Shown in pieces: positions 1 through 9,191 of a stretch of 64,000 nt of DNA. Every line of letters starts with the position of its first letter. Position 1 is the stretch's first letter. The stretch lies in assembly GCA_016191815.1 (NCBI GenBank), contig JACPVI010000069.1, positions 16,412 through 80,411 of the forward strand, in the 5' to 3' direction. Made by a program: the position numbers and the translations under genes. The notes under the pieces are model-generated. The model was given only the letters and a program-made list of their open reading frames with translations. It had not been told where the DNA came from and did no database searches. This DNA is from Myxococcales bacterium (GTDB taxonomy: Bacteria > Myxococcota > Myxococcia > Myxococcales > Myxococcaceae).

Positions 1-5
1 CTAGA

Positions 6-32
6 GTCGAGCGTCGAGGGTCGAGCGTCGAG
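6..32. repeat. 13-bp unit repeated twice in tandem
   Basis: The unit GTCGAGCGTCGAG occurs at 6-18 and again at 20-32, one base apart. It lies downstream of the MYXO-CTERM-like gene that ends at 87, in a short gap that the window edge cuts. I see no other function in 1-86. Confidence 0.6.
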
Positions 33-86
33 TGGGCCGTCCAGCGTCCGTCGCGCGAGCGAGGAGGTTTGGGGTCCGGCGGCCGC

Positions 87-1109
87 TCAAGACCGGGTGC
101 GCCGACGCACGGTGAGTCCAGCGAGAAGCAGCGACATCAGGCCGGGGAGCCCAGAGGTCGAGGCGCACCCCACCCTCGGCGGCACGTAATCCCGCGGCGG
201 CTCTTCTTGCGCCGGGGCCGATGGGTCAGCCGCAAAGACGCCTGAAGCCGGCGGCGGGGCGACCGACCCGGGCAGCTCGCACGCCGATGCAGCGAGCGGC
301 TGCTCGTCCACGTCGCCCGAGACGACGGTCGCTTGCAACGGAGCGGTGCTCGATCCGTAGCGGACGTTCCCGGCGTGGTCGACGAGGTCCGTGAAGTACA
401 CCGTGTAGGTGCCCGACAAGGGTGCCTCGAACGCCCCGTCGCATTCCCAGGAACTGCCACAGGGGTGGCAGCCCAATCTGACGGTGTAGCTGCGCGGCTC
501 CAGCCCCACCGGCCGACTGACGTGGACAAATGCCTCCGCGGCTCCCGACGAGTCGTCTCCCGCGACCAGGCGCACCCGCGCGAGACCTGGCGCACGAACC
601 GCCGCCGACGCCGCCAGCTCGACCACCCACGGTGGCTTGAGGTCGTCCTCGCAGCTGCGGCCTCCCCGCACCTCGACCCGCACCGCTTCGACGGTGGGAT
701 TGGGCTCCATCGTCCGAATCGCGTACCGGCCGTCCTGCTGGCACTGGAGCACTCCCACCGTGCCGCGGAACACTCCGTCCGCGCCTCGGCTCAGGTAGCC
801 CACCATCGCTCGCGTGCGGTATCGAGCGGTGCCGGTGTCCTCCTCCTCGCGAGCCAACTCGAGCCAGGGGTAGCTGAGCGCGCTTGCCGAGAGCTGCTCG
901 CAGTACTCGCTCTCGAAGAGCTGCGTGCGCGCGCAGAACCCTGGGACGTCGACTCGGGCGCTGATCTCCAGCGCCTCTCCTGCCCGGACCACCGACGGCA
1001 CGTCCAGCGACGCGATGACGTCGGCAAACGTCGGACCCTTGGCCTCGGCGCCCAAGGCCGCCACCGCAAAGGGCAGCACCGAAAGCCGGGCGATGCGCTT
1101 CGTATCCAT
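87..1109 (-). CDS. Secreted protein with MYXO-CTERM-like sorting tail
   Basis: The protein has 340 residues. ATG at 1109 follows a strong GGGGAGGAACC ribosome site and starts a short signal peptide (MDTKRIARLSVLPFAVAALG). The middle looks like beta-sandwich/Ig-like material, with a DHAGNVR stretch typical of bacterial surface Ig-like domains. The last 26 residues are Cys315, a short Ser/Gly segment, a hydrophobic stretch (LMSLLLAGLTV) and an Arg-rich end, the layout of the MYXO-CTERM signal that marks proteins for surface anchoring in Myxococcota. It is the last gene of the sigma/anti-sigma/caspase operon, so it is probably an envelope-exposed member of that regulon. No catalytic motif is visible. 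Confidence 0.75.
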   Translation of the reverse strand: MDTKRIARLSVLPFAVAALGAEAKGPTFADVIASLDVPSVVRAGEALEISARVDVPGFCARTQLFESEYCEQLSASALSYPWLELAREEEDTGTARYRTRAMVGYLSRGADGVFRGTVGVLQCQQDGRYAIRTMEPNPTVEAVRVEVRGGRSCEDDLKPPWVVELAASAAVRAPGLARVRLVAGDDSSGAAEAFVHVSRPVGLEPRSYTVRLGCHPCGSSWECDGAFEAPLSGTYTVYFTDLVDHAGNVRYGSSTAPLQATVVSGDVDEQPLAASACELPGSVAPPPASGVFAADPSAPAQEEPPRDYVPPRVGCASTSGLPGLMSLLLAGLTVRRRTRS

Positions 1110-1186
1110 GGTTCCTCCCCGGGAAGGCCGGCTCCGCTGCCCGCCACGGCCCATATGCCCGGGGCTGCGGGAAGGGACAAACGGAC

Positions 1187-1897
1187 CTACTGGCAGCCGG
1201 AATCGTCGCAGGAGCAGGGCACGTCCGCGGGCGCCGAGGAACAGCCGCCCTCCGGCTCGAGCTCGATCAACGGATGGGGGTTGAAGCCGGCCGCCAGTGA
1301 GCGCTCGGTGAGGTAGCCGCGATAGCCAGGCTTCCCGGCGGAGAGCGTATGTGGTCCACCCGCAACGAGCCGCCGCAGCTCGAAGTACGGCTTGATCGCT
1401 CGCGAGCACGTCGAAGCGCCGGCGATCGTCACCCGCGCGGACAGCGCGACACCGGTGCAGGCGTCGACCACGCCCCCGGTGAGAATCGCCGCCACCGCGC
1501 ACCGCGCCGTCTCTGGGTGGCAAACCTCGTTCTGTGCGCAGCCGGTCGCCCCACACGACATCGGCTCGAGGGCGAAGTCCTTTCGGTTCGCTCCGGCTCG
1601 CAGCTCGAGCTCGAAGGAGGCGGGGTAATAGCCTTCCTTGGAGCCGGCTCCCTCGACGAGGCCCGGCTTCAGCCGGTCGAGCAGGAAAGCCCCGTCTCCG
1701 CCGCTGGTGGTAGTGGAAGATTCGACCTGAATCGTCACCGAGGCGAGTGGAGCGCCGCTCCGCCGGTCCATGGCGATGCCGGAGAGCCAGGCGCGCGGCG
1801 AGGGCGACAGACCATACAAGTCTTCGCTGCTGAGGCCCGGGAATCCACAGCCGGCGAGCACGAACGCCCAGAGCGCTGCCGTCGGAGTCACTCTCAT
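1187..1897 (-). CDS. Lipoprotein with carboxypeptidase-regulatory-like domains
   Basis: This is a 236-residue lipoprotein. ATG at 1897 has a GGAGGACCG ribosome site, and the signal ends in a lipobox (LAGC, Cys17). Two segments resemble carboxypeptidase-regulatory-like beta-sandwiches: a 'G...D..SGAPLASVTIQV' repeat near residues 40-100 and 'GGVVDACTGVALSARVTI' near 140-200. The C-terminus is Cys-rich. The gene starts 8 nt after the caspase gene stops, so it is probably co-transcribed with it. The role is unknown; a surface lipoprotein partner of the caspase-like protein is inference. Confidence 0.75.
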   Translation of the reverse strand: MRVTPTAALWAFVLAGCGFPGLSSEDLYGLSPSPRAWLSGIAMDRRSGAPLASVTIQVESSTTTSGGDGAFLLDRLKPGLVEGAGSKEGYYPASFELELRAGANRKDFALEPMSCGATGCAQNEVCHPETARCAVAAILTGGVVDACTGVALSARVTIAGASTCSRAIKPYFELRRLVAGGPHTLSAGKPGYRGYLTERSLAAGFNPHPLIELEPEGGCSSAPADVPCSCDDSGCQ

Positions 1898-1905
1898 CGG
1901 TCCTC

Positions 1906-3603
1906 CTAACGCCGCAACGAGAGCCCCACCCGGGCTGCCACGCCTCCGAAGGGTTGCCGCCGGCCGTCGATGCGCACCCACACCAGCTCGGCGCGCGGCT
2001 CGAGGAACGCCGCGAGCCCGGCGCCGAGGGGAAATTCGGCGCGTGCTCCCGCCTCGGCCGCGGGCGCGGTGAGGTCGCCCCGGGACGGCGCTCCCGCCTC
2101 CTCCCGCCAGACGCTTCGCAGCCCGAGCCCCGCCCACCCGGTCAACTCCACCGCCTCCCACGGCGAGAGGCGGAAGCCCGCCCTCGCGCCCAGGCTCCCA
2201 CGGCGGATGAAGACCTGGCTTCCATCCGCCGCGGCACGGTGCTCGGAGCCGGCCATTCCCAGGTGTGCGCCAACCACCATCGGGCCTGCGGTGAATCGGT
2301 AGCCAGCCTCGAGGGCGTGCTCCGCGCCTGTGAGCCCGAACGGCGCGGGGGCGACCGCGTACGAGATGTCCCCGGCGTGACGCCAGCCTCGCGGCGGCGT
2401 CCCCCCCTGGCCGGCGCGGTAACCCATCGCCAGCGCCGCCACCGCCTCGTCGGTGAACGGGGCCCAGAAGCGAGTCTCGTCGGGCTCGGCCGCTTCCTCT
2501 CCGCGGGACGCAGCCACCAGCGGTTGCCAGGCGCCGGCCGCGGGCAATTCCACGCGCGCGCCTCCGGCGAGCTCGACCTCCACCGCCTCGGCATGGCGGG
2601 CGCCCATCCGTACGACCTGCAGCCGCACCTCGGGGAGCGTCAGCTTGAGGGCGCGCCCCGGAGCTTTGTGGACCTCGACGAGCAGACGCCCACCGCGCGA
2701 GGTGCGCACCTGGAAGCGCCCGGCCACCTCGGGGCCCAATACCAGGCCTCCGAGCGCTCGCAGGTCGATCACCGTCGCGGAGAGATCTCCCTCCGGGGGC
2801 TTGAACCAGGGCCGCTGCGAGGTGCGGCGCTGGATGTTGAGCGCGACGAAGGCCGCCAACTCGCCATAGCTCACCAGCTGGTTACCGTCCGCGTCCGCGC
2901 CTCCGGCGATTCCCGAAGCGAGCACGTGCGAGAAGTAGCCGGCCTCGAGCCTCGCGTCCTCGCCGGCGGGCTCGCCCGAGAGGGCCGCCGCGAGCATTCC
3001 CAGCCGGACGCCGCGCGCCCTGGATTCGAAGGCCTCGATCTCCGCGCTCAAGTCCGGGGCCGGGCCGCGATCGGCGAACAGGCTCTGCGAGCGGCAGGCG
3101 TCGAAGAACAGGCTGGCCTGATCCGGCCGCGCTTCCGCGATCGCGGCGCGCAGCTCTCGGCCGGTGATCGCCGCCTCCTCGCCGACCTCGGGCGCGAGGA
3201 GGAACCTCCCCTCCAGCCCGTGCCCCGCGTAGACGAAGTAGAGCGTCGCCTTGCGGCCGGGAGGACGCCGGCGCATCCGCTCCGCGACTTCGGCGAGCGC
3301 AGCGGACAGCGCGGAGCGAGTGGGCGGCCGCGTCGTGGGTGCCAGAAGGCCTGCCGCTTCGAGCGCCCGCCTGGAGTCCGAATCGAGTTTGGTGAGGAGC
3401 CACACCTGCTCCGCGCCTGCGATCGCTCCGAAGAGCATCGCGAAGCGGAGGGCGTCGTCGTCGGCGAAGCGCAATTCCGGCAGGCCTCTGGGGGCGGACG
3501 GGGAGCCGACCGGCAATCCTCCGTTGTGCCCCACCACCACCGCGTAGACCTCGTCCCCGGACGCGGAGGCGAGCAGCGCGAGCAGCAGGCCGGAGGCGAT
3601 CAT
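1906..3603 (-). CDS. Caspase-like (C14) protease with putative C-terminal beta-barrel
   Basis: The protein has 565 residues. ATG at 3603 overlaps the anti-sigma stop as ATGA, and translation opens with a hydrophobic export signal (MIASGLLLALLASASG). Residues ~17-240 form a caspase/peptidase C14 domain: VYAVVVGHN, then the catalytic pair His128 (YAGHG) and Cys170 (FFDACRSQ), both intact. The linker is followed, from about residue 390 on, by alternating polar/aromatic strands (LEAGYRFTAGPMVVGAHL, GARAGFRLSPW, VELTGWAGLGLRSVW, ending AARVGLSLRR) that read like an 8-10-strand outer-membrane barrel. Caspase homologues cleave after basic or acidic residues; the substrate here cannot be told. A signal peptide plus barrel implies an envelope location, which is unusual for caspase-like enzymes. 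Confidence 0.82.
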   Translation of the reverse strand: MIASGLLLALLASASGDEVYAVVVGHNGGLPVGSPSAPRGLPELRFADDDALRFAMLFGAIAGAEQVWLLTKLDSDSRRALEAAGLLAPTTRPPTRSALSAALAEVAERMRRRPPGRKATLYFVYAGHGLEGRFLLAPEVGEEAAITGRELRAAIAEARPDQASLFFDACRSQSLFADRGPAPDLSAEIEAFESRARGVRLGMLAAALSGEPAGEDARLEAGYFSHVLASGIAGGADADGNQLVSYGELAAFVALNIQRRTSQRPWFKPPEGDLSATVIDLRALGGLVLGPEVAGRFQVRTSRGGRLLVEVHKAPGRALKLTLPEVRLQVVRMGARHAEAVEVELAGGARVELPAAGAWQPLVAASRGEEAAEPDETRFWAPFTDEAVAALAMGYRAGQGGTPPRGWRHAGDISYAVAPAPFGLTGAEHALEAGYRFTAGPMVVGAHLGMAGSEHRAAADGSQVFIRRGSLGARAGFRLSPWEAVELTGWAGLGLRSVWREEAGAPSRGDLTAPAAEAGARAEFPLGAGLAAFLEPRAELVWVRIDGRRQPFGGVAARVGLSLRR

Positions 3604-4619
3604 CGCGCGATCAAGAACAGGCCGCTCGCCTGCTGGCCAGTGGTGTCCAGTCGGTGGCGCCCGCGAAGGTCGCTCGCGGCTTCCCGCGCCGCCGCCTCGA
3701 GACGGCCAGCGTCCAGCCGTTGGGGCGAGAGCACCGCGAAGACGCGAACCAGCCCGAGGCGGTGTCTCTCGCTCAGAGAGACGCTGGAGCCGACCGGCCG
3801 CGGCTCTCTCGTCGGCGGGAGCGGGCCTTGCCCAACCTGTGGCGGGAAGTACCAATGCACCTCTCCGCCGGCCTGCACCCCGAGGATCGCCAGGTAGCCC
3901 GGGGCGAGCTGGTGCGCATAGCTGAACTGGACCAGGTCGCGGGCAGAAAGCTGCCCCTCGCCAGAGCCGGGAAGCTCCGCCACCAGCCGCAGCGTGCCGG
4001 GGGCGTCCGCGGCGCGAGCGTGGACGAGCACCGAGAGATCAGCTGCCTCTTTGCCGCCGCCGCGGAAGCCGACCTCCGCGCCGCGATCCTCCGCCGGCCT
4101 CCCAAAGGTTACGAACAGCGCGACTCCGGCTGCTGCGGCGGCGAGCCCCGCGGCAGCCCATCTGGCCCAGGCTCGGGTTTTGCCCTTTTCCGCCTGCTGC
4201 GGCCGGTCTCTCCGGGGCCGGGCATCGGTGCTCGGCACATTTCGGTCTCGACGTACGTCCAGTACGCCGTCGACCGAAATGGCCTGCGCGCCTCGCGCGG
4301 CCTCCGGCGATCCTCGGCCTCGCGACGCCGGAAGAGGGCGAAACCCGAGCCACAGCCACGACGGAGAACCGCCTGCGACGGCCGGCGAAGGCGGAGGCGC
4401 CGCCAGCGCCTCTTCGAGGCGGGCCAGCTCGCGCCTCGATTGGTCCTCGGTCGCCTGCGCCGCGCCCCTCAGCGCGCGGGCGGCGAGGCTGAGCGCGTCG
4501 TAGTGCCCGCGACAGCTCTCGCATCCCCCTAGGTGCGCGCGCAGCCGCAGCTCTGCCGTGGCGTCCAGCTCGCCAGCTACCGCCCGCTCGATCTCCCTCC
4601 TCCGAAGCAACAGGCTCAT
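3600..4619 (-). CDS. Zinc-finger anti-sigma factor with DUF4384-like periplasmic domain
   Basis: The protein has 339 residues. The N-terminus carries a zf-HC2-type anti-sigma zinc motif (His29, Cys33, Cys36; HLGGCESC). A long polar linker (residues ~75-150) leads to one transmembrane helix at ~154-172. The exported C-terminal part (LVQFSYAHQLAPGYLAILGV, then EVHWYFPP) resembles DUF4384, a domain often found beside caspase-like proteins. The gene overlaps the sigma gene by ATGA and the caspase gene by ATGA, so the three are translationally coupled. It should bind and hold its partner sigma factor until a periplasmic signal arrives. The linker contains a large imperfect palindrome at 4238-4281. 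Confidence 0.82.
   Translation of the reverse strand: MSLLLRRREIERAVAGELDATAELRLRAHLGGCESCRGHYDALSLAARALRGAAQATEDQSRRELARLEEALAAPPPSPAVAGGSPSWLWLGFRPLPASRGRGSPEAARGAQAISVDGVLDVRRDRNVPSTDARPRRDRPQQAEKGKTRAWARWAAAGLAAAAAGVALFVTFGRPAEDRGAEVGFRGGGKEAADLSVLVHARAADAPGTLRLVAELPGSGEGQLSARDLVQFSYAHQLAPGYLAILGVQAGGEVHWYFPPQVGQGPLPPTREPRPVGSSVSLSERHRLGLVRVFAVLSPQRLDAGRLEAAAREAASDLRGRHRLDTTGQQASGLFLIAR
4238..4281. repeat. Imperfect inverted repeat inside the anti-sigma linker
   Basis: The outer arms CATTTCGGTC (4238-4247) and GACCGAAATG (4272-4281) are perfect complements. Inside them GTAC (4253-4256) can pair with GTAC (4262-4265). The segment encodes residues around 113-127, in a low-complexity linker, which is where an inserted palindromic element would be tolerated. 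Confidence 0.5.
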
Positions 4620-5206
4620 CCGGCGCCCTCCGGCTCGAGCTCCGCCAGCGCCTGGCGGATGGAGGGATCGGCAGCCGCGCGCGCCAGCACCTTCCGGCGC
4701 AGGTACTTGGAGCGGCGGACCGAGATCCCCAGTGCCAAGGCGACCTCCTCGTGCGAGCGCTCCTCGACCAGGCTGAGCGAGAGCGCCATCCGCTCATGCT
4801 CCGGCAACGAGCGGGCGAAGCGGGTCACCGCCTCTCTCGCCCGCGCGCGCCTCGCCTCGTGCTCGGGGCCGGGCTCATCGAGGGGCAGCTCCTCGGACAG
4901 CTCCTCGGACGCGCTGGGCCGGCGGCCCTTGGCCCGCAAGAGCTCCTTGCAGCGATTGGCGGCCAAAGCCCTCAGCCAGGGCCGAAGCTCGCCCGCCTCG
5001 GGCTGGTAGCGGGTGCTCATCCGGTGCACCGTGAGCCAGATCTCCTGCACGGCTTCCTCCTGCTCGAAGGGGCTCGAGAAGAAGCGCGAGGCCCACTGTC
5101 GCACGTCCGCCGCGTGAGCGCGGTAGACCGCGAAGAAGGCGGTTCCCTCGCCCAGGCTGAAGCGGCGCAAGAGCGCGGGTGCTCGCGCCTCGTCCTGTTG
5201 CGCCAC
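4616..5206 (-). CDS. ECF-type RNA polymerase sigma factor
   Basis: The protein has 196 residues. I chose GTG at 5206 because GGAGGTGAGAG sits just upstream; the upstream ATG at 5251 has no such site. Region 2 spans ~20-90 (FFAVYRAHAADVRQW, EEAVQEIWLTVHRM) and region 4 ~125-180 (LPEHERMALSLSLVEERSHEEVALALGIS). It is the first gene of the sigma/anti-sigma/caspase/lipoprotein/MYXO-CTERM operon and is held by the adjacent zinc-finger protein. It starts 60 nt after asnS on the same strand. I could not find an ECF-type autoregulatory promoter in that gap, so it may be read through from asnS or from a promoter inside it. Confidence 0.88.
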   Translation of the reverse strand: MAQQDEARAPALLRRFSLGEGTAFFAVYRAHAADVRQWASRFFSSPFEQEEAVQEIWLTVHRMSTRYQPEAGELRPWLRALAANRCKELLRAKGRRPSASEELSEELPLDEPGPEHEARRARAREAVTRFARSLPEHERMALSLSLVEERSHEEVALALGISVRRSKYLRRKVLARAAADPSIRQALAELEPEGAG

Positions 5207-5266
5207 CCTCTCACCTCCTCGAGGTATGCCGGGGGCCCCCTCGCAGGACAACGCGGCGGGGCGTGG

Positions 5267-6571
5267 CTACGGCGTGATGCGCTCCATCATCCGCGCGAAG
5301 GGGATCGTCTCGCGCACGTGGTGCAGCCCGCACAGCCATGACACCGTGCGCTCCACTCCCAGCCCGAAGCCGGCGTGCGGGACGCTGCCGTACTTGCGGA
5401 GGTCGAGGTACCACTCGAAGGCCTCTACCGGCAGCTTGTGCTCCTCGATGCGCCCTAGCAGGGCGTCAAAGTCGTCCTCGCGCTGGCCACCGCCGATGAT
5501 CTCCCCGAAGCCCTCCGGGGCCAAGACGTCCATCCCCAGCGCCACCCGCGGGTCGGCCGGATCGCGCTTGAAGTAGAACGCCTTGAGGTCGGCTGGGTAG
5601 CGGTGGACGATCACCGGCCGGTCGAACTGGCTCGCCAGGACCGTCTCCTCGTCTCCGCCGAAGTCGTCGCCCCACTTCGATGGGTGCCCGGCCTTGTTCA
5701 GCCGCTCGATCGCCTCGCCGTAGGTCATCCGCGGGAAGGGCGGCTTCACCGTCTGCAGCTTCGAGGTGTCGCGCTCCAGCACCTCGCGGATCTCCCGCTC
5801 GTGCTTGTCGAGCACGCGCTGCACGATGGAGCAGATGAAGCGCTCGGCCAGCGTCATGTCCTCCTCGAGGTCCATGAAGGCGACCTCCGGTTCGACCATC
5901 CAGAACTCGGTGAGGTGGCGGCGGGTCTTGCTCTTCTCGGCGCGGAAGGTGGGTCCGAAGCAGTACACCTTGCCCAGCGCCATCGCGGCAGCCTCCATGT
6001 AGAGCTGCCCCGACTGGGTGAGGTAGGCCTTCCCGAGATCGAAGTACGGCACCTCGAACAGCGTGCTGGTGCCCTCGCAGGCGGCGGGGGTGAAGATCGG
6101 CGCGTCCACCAGGGTGAACCCGTCCTCGTCGAAGAAGTCGCGGATCGCCTTCTCCACCGTGTGGCGCACCCGGAGGATGACGTTCTGCCTCGCCGAGCGC
6201 AGCCACAGGTGCCGCTTCTCCATCAGGTAGGCCACCCCGTGCTCCTTCGGGGTGATCGGGTAGTCCTTGGCCTCGTGCACCACCTCGACGTGGTTGACCC
6301 CGAGCTCGAAGCCCAAAGGGCTCCGCTTGTCGGCCCGCACCGTGCCGCGGACCACGATCGAGCTCTCCTGGAGGATGTGGTCTGCCCTGGCGAACATCTC
6401 CGTCGGGACTTCGTTCTTGAACACCACCGCCTGGATGACCCCCGAGCCGTCCCTGACTTGAAGGAAGTGCAGCTTGCCGGAGGAGCGCTTGCCGTAGAGC
6501 CAGCCGCGCAGCTCGACTTCCTGGCCCTCGTACTTGGAGATCTGGGAGATCCTGGCGACGGGAGGTGGCAT
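5267..6571 (-). CDS. asnS: Asparagine--tRNA ligase
   Basis: This class II aminoacyl-tRNA synthetase of 434 residues charges tRNA-Asn. An N-terminal OB-fold anticodon-binding domain spans ~5-100. Motif 2 ([19 protein letters not shown]) and motif 3 ([15 protein letters not shown], near the C-terminus) are clear. The stretch GGGQREDDF is typical of AsnRS/AspRS-type enzymes. ATG at 6571 lies 7 nt beyond the -10 box TATAGA, so the mRNA is probably leaderless. The gene is divergent from leuS. Confidence 0.95.
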   Translation of the reverse strand: MPPPVARISQISKYEGQEVELRGWLYGKRSSGKLHFLQVRDGSGVIQAVVFKNEVPTEMFARADHILQESSIVVRGTVRADKRSPLGFELGVNHVEVVHEAKDYPITPKEHGVAYLMEKRHLWLRSARQNVILRVRHTVEKAIRDFFDEDGFTLVDAPIFTPAACEGTSTLFEVPYFDLGKAYLTQSGQLYMEAAAMALGKVYCFGPTFRAEKSKTRRHLTEFWMVEPEVAFMDLEEDMTLAERFICSIVQRVLDKHEREIREVLERDTSKLQTVKPPFPRMTYGEAIERLNKAGHPSKWGDDFGGDEETVLASQFDRPVIVHRYPADLKAFYFKRDPADPRVALGMDVLAPEGFGEIIGGGQREDDFDALLGRIEEHKLPVEAFEWYLDLRKYGSVPHAGFGLGVERTVSWLCGLHHVRETIPFARMMERITP

Positions 6572-6578
6572 GCGGCGC

Positions 6579-6607
6579 TCTATAGGAGCGGAGCGCGAAA
6601 GGGACAA
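6579..6607 (-). promoter_or_regulatory. Sigma70-type promoter of asnS
   Basis: On the minus strand: -35 TTGTCC (6602-6607), 17-nt spacer, -10 TATAGA (6579-6584). Only 7 nt separate the -10 box from the asnS ATG, so transcription should start at or next to the start codon. Confidence 0.7.
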
Positions 6608-6614
6608 GCCGATC

Positions 6615-6632
6615 CTGGCGGCCGGCCGCCAG
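6615..6632. promoter_or_regulatory. 18-bp perfect palindrome between asnS and leuS
   Basis: CTGGCGGCCGGCCGCCAG is its own reverse complement. It sits 7 bp upstream of the asnS -35 box and about 50 bp before leuS, the place for a shared operator. An RNA hairpin is the alternative, but it would lie upstream of both predicted transcription starts. Confidence 0.45.
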
Positions 6633-6683
6633 TGGGCGAACCGGGTTGCGCGTCCTTGGGCGGTCCCGTAAGAGGTTCGGGCG

Positions 6684-9185
6684 ATGGCACCGATGAACGA
6701 GCGGTACGAGCCGCAAGCGATCGAGTCGAAGTGGCAGCGGCGCTGGGAAGAGGAGGGGGTCTTCCGCGGCGGGACCCGGCCCGGAGCGCCCGAGAAGTAC
6801 GTCCTCGAGATGCTTCCCTACCCCAGCGGCAAGATGCACATGGGGCACGTGCGCAACTACCTGATCGGCGACGTCTTGGCGCGCACCTACTGGATGCGCG
6901 GGTTCGACGTCTTGCACCCGATGGGCTGGGACGCCTTCGGGCTGCCCGCCGAGAACGCCGCCATCAAGGACGGCGTCCACCCCGCCGTGCGCACCGCCGA
7001 GAACATCGCCTCCTTCAAGCAGGAGATGCGCTCGCTCGGCTACTCGTACGATTGGTCGCGCGAGGTCAACACCTCGGAGCCCGAGTACTACCGCTGGAAC
7101 CAGTGGTTCTTCCTCGCGCTGATGGAGAAGGGCCTCGTCTACCGCCGCTTCGCCAAGGTGAACTGGTGCACCCACTGCCTCACGGTGATCGCCAACGAGC
7201 AGGTGAAGGACGGCCTGTGCGAGCGCTGCGAGTCGAAGGTGGTGGACAAGGAGATGGCGGAGTGGGCGTTCCGGATCACCCGCTACTCTCAGGCGCTGCT
7301 CGATGGGCTGGACCAGCTCACCGAGTGGCCCGAGCGCATCATTAGCATGCAGAGGAACTGGATCGGCCGCTCCGAGGGCGTGGAGGCCGACTTCCAGGTG
7401 GAGGGTCGCCAGGAGCGCCTCCGCGTCTTCACCACCCGCATCGACACCGTCTTCGGCGCCACCTACGCGGTGCTGGCCCCCGATCACCCGCTGGTGGCGA
7501 AGATCTGCGCGGTGGAGCGCAAGAACGAGGTGGAGGCCTTCGTGGCCAAGATGGCGACGCAGAGCAAGACCGAGCGCACCGCGGAGGGCGCGGAGAAGGA
7601 GGGCGTCTTCACCGGCGCGCACGCGCGCAGCCCCTTCGGAGGCCCGCCCATAGCGGTGTGGATCGCGAACTTCGTGCTCGCCGAGTACGGCACCGGCGCG
7701 GTGATGAGCGTACCCGCCCACGACGAGCGCGACTTCGCCTTCGCCAAGAAGTACGGCCTGCCGATCAAGGTGGTGGTGCAGCGCCAAGGAGGCGAGCCGC
7801 TCCCGCCGGGCGAGGGGCTCTTGGCCGCTTCCGTGGAGGACGGCGTGCTGGTCGATTCGGGCGAGTTCACCGGACTCTCCTCCGAAGAAGCGCGGGCCAA
7901 GATGGGAGAGGCGCTCTCCCGCAAGGGGCTGGGCAAAAAGACCATCACCTTCCGCCAGAAGGACTGGGGCTTCTCCCGGCAGCGCTACTGGGGCACCCCG
8001 ATTCCGATCGTCTACTGCGACCGGTGCGACCCGGGCCGTGGCGGCACCCCGGTGCCGGCGGAGAAGCTGCCGGTGCTCCTGCCGGAGATCGAAACCCAGG
8101 CGGTGCTCACCGGCCGCGGCGAGCCGCCTCTCGCCAAGGTGCCTTCGTTCGTCAACACCACCTGCCCGCGGTGCGGCTGCCCCGCCCGGCGCGAGGTGGA
8201 GACGATGGACACCTTCGTGGACTCCTGCTGGTACTACGCTCGCTACCTCTCCCCGCGGCACCAGGCGGCTCCGTTCGATCCGGCCGAAGCTCGGCGCTGG
8301 TTGCCGGTGGACGTCTACGTCGGCGGCCCCGAGCACGCGGTGATGCATCTGTTGTACTTCCGCTTCTGGAGCCGGGTGATGAAGGAGCTGGGGCTCAGCC
8401 CGGCCGGCGAGCCGGTGGTGAAGCTCGTCACCCAGGGCATCGTGAACGGGCCCGACGGCCGGAAGATGTCCAAGCGCTGGGGAAACGTGGTGACGCCCTT
8501 CTCGATCGTCCAGAAGTACGGGGCCGACACCGTCCGCACCTACGTGCTGTTCGCCGGGCCTCCGGAGCGGGACTTCGACTGGTCCGACGAGCAGGTGGAG
8601 GGCGCCTTCCGCTTCCTCAAGCGGGTGTGGGTGCTGGCCCACCAGCACCAGGATTGCGCGGGCGCGAGCTGGCAAGGGGCGTATGAGGGCAAGGCGCTCC
8701 AGATCCGCCGCGCCGCCCACCGCTGCGTGAAGAGGGTCGGCGAGGCGATCGAGCGGCTGTCTCTCAACACCGCGGTGGCCTTCATCATGGAGCTATTGAA
8801 CGCGCTCCACGCAGCGGGGAAGCCGGAGACGGTCGCAGAGAAGGCGGCGATGGCCGAGGCGGTGCGCCTGATGTCCCTGGTGCTGACTCCCTTCGCCCCC
8901 CACGTCTCCGACGAGATCGCCTACGCGTACGGGGCCACCAAGGTCACGGTGGCGCAGAAGTGGCCGGAGTACGATCCCGCCCTGGTGGTGGAAGAGGTGC
9001 TTCCCTACGCGGTGCAGGTCAATGGCAAGCTGCGCGCGGAGGTGCGGGTGCCGGCCGCGGCCGGCGAGGCCGAGGTGCGCAGCGCCGCCGAATCCGAGGA
9101 GAGGGTCAGGCTGGCCTTGTCCGGCAAGCAGGTGAAGAAGGTGATCTTCGTGCCGGGGAGGCTCATCAACTTCGTGGTCGGCTGA
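6684..9185 (+). CDS. leuS: Leucine--tRNA ligase
   Basis: This is a class I leucyl-tRNA synthetase of 833 residues. The HIGH-type signature is HMGH ([13 protein letters not shown], ~residue 50). The editing (CP1) domain is around 225-420 ([23 protein letters not shown]). A zinc-binding segment shows [18 protein letters not shown]. The KMSKS loop reads KMSKR ([13 protein letters not shown]). The C-terminal anticodon and LeuRS-specific domains are complete (ends LINFVVG). A second ATG lies 9 nt downstream. TTGCGC (6646-6651), a 17-nt gap and TAAGAG (6669-6674) could be its promoter, though AAGAGG there could equally be the ribosome site. Confidence 0.96.
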   Translation: MAPMNERYEPQAIESKWQRRWEEEGVFRGGTRPGAPEKYVLEMLPYPSGKMHMGHVRNYLIGDVLARTYWMRGFDVLHPMGWDAFGLPAENAAIKDGVHPAVRTAENIASFKQEMRSLGYSYDWSREVNTSEPEYYRWNQWFFLALMEKGLVYRRFAKVNWCTHCLTVIANEQVKDGLCERCESKVVDKEMAEWAFRITRYSQALLDGLDQLTEWPERIISMQRNWIGRSEGVEADFQVEGRQERLRVFTTRIDTVFGATYAVLAPDHPLVAKICAVERKNEVEAFVAKMATQSKTERTAEGAEKEGVFTGAHARSPFGGPPIAVWIANFVLAEYGTGAVMSVPAHDERDFAFAKKYGLPIKVVVQRQGGEPLPPGEGLLAASVEDGVLVDSGEFTGLSSEEARAKMGEALSRKGLGKKTITFRQKDWGFSRQRYWGTPIPIVYCDRCDPGRGGTPVPAEKLPVLLPEIETQAVLTGRGEPPLAKVPSFVNTTCPRCGCPARREVETMDTFVDSCWYYARYLSPRHQAAPFDPAEARRWLPVDVYVGGPEHAVMHLLYFRFWSRVMKELGLSPAGEPVVKLVTQGIVNGPDGRKMSKRWGNVVTPFSIVQKYGADTVRTYVLFAGPPERDFDWSDEQVEGAFRFLKRVWVLAHQHQDCAGASWQGAYEGKALQIRRAAHRCVKRVGEAIERLSLNTAVAFIMELLNALHAAGKPETVAEKAAMAEAVRLMSLVLTPFAPHVSDEIAYAYGATKVTVAQKWPEYDPALVVEEVLPYAVQVNGKLRAEVRVPAAAGEAEVRSAAESEERVRLALSGKQVKKVIFVPGRLINFVVG

Positions 9186-9191
9186 GGTCCG

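Noticed and set aside
333..1316. A 327-codon plus-strand frame opposite the MYXO-CTERM-like gene
   Set aside because: The minus-strand frame has a signal peptide, a strong ribosome site and a MYXO-CTERM-like tail; this one has none.
5207..5266. GGGGGCCCCC palindrome between asnS and the sigma gene
   Set aside because: A short GC palindrome of this kind is expected by chance in such DNA and lacks a T-run, so I did not call a terminator.
5466..8720. A 1084-codon minus-strand frame across asnS and leuS
   Set aside because: It overlaps both synthetase genes, whose catalytic motifs are clear, and its own translation has no protein-like pattern.
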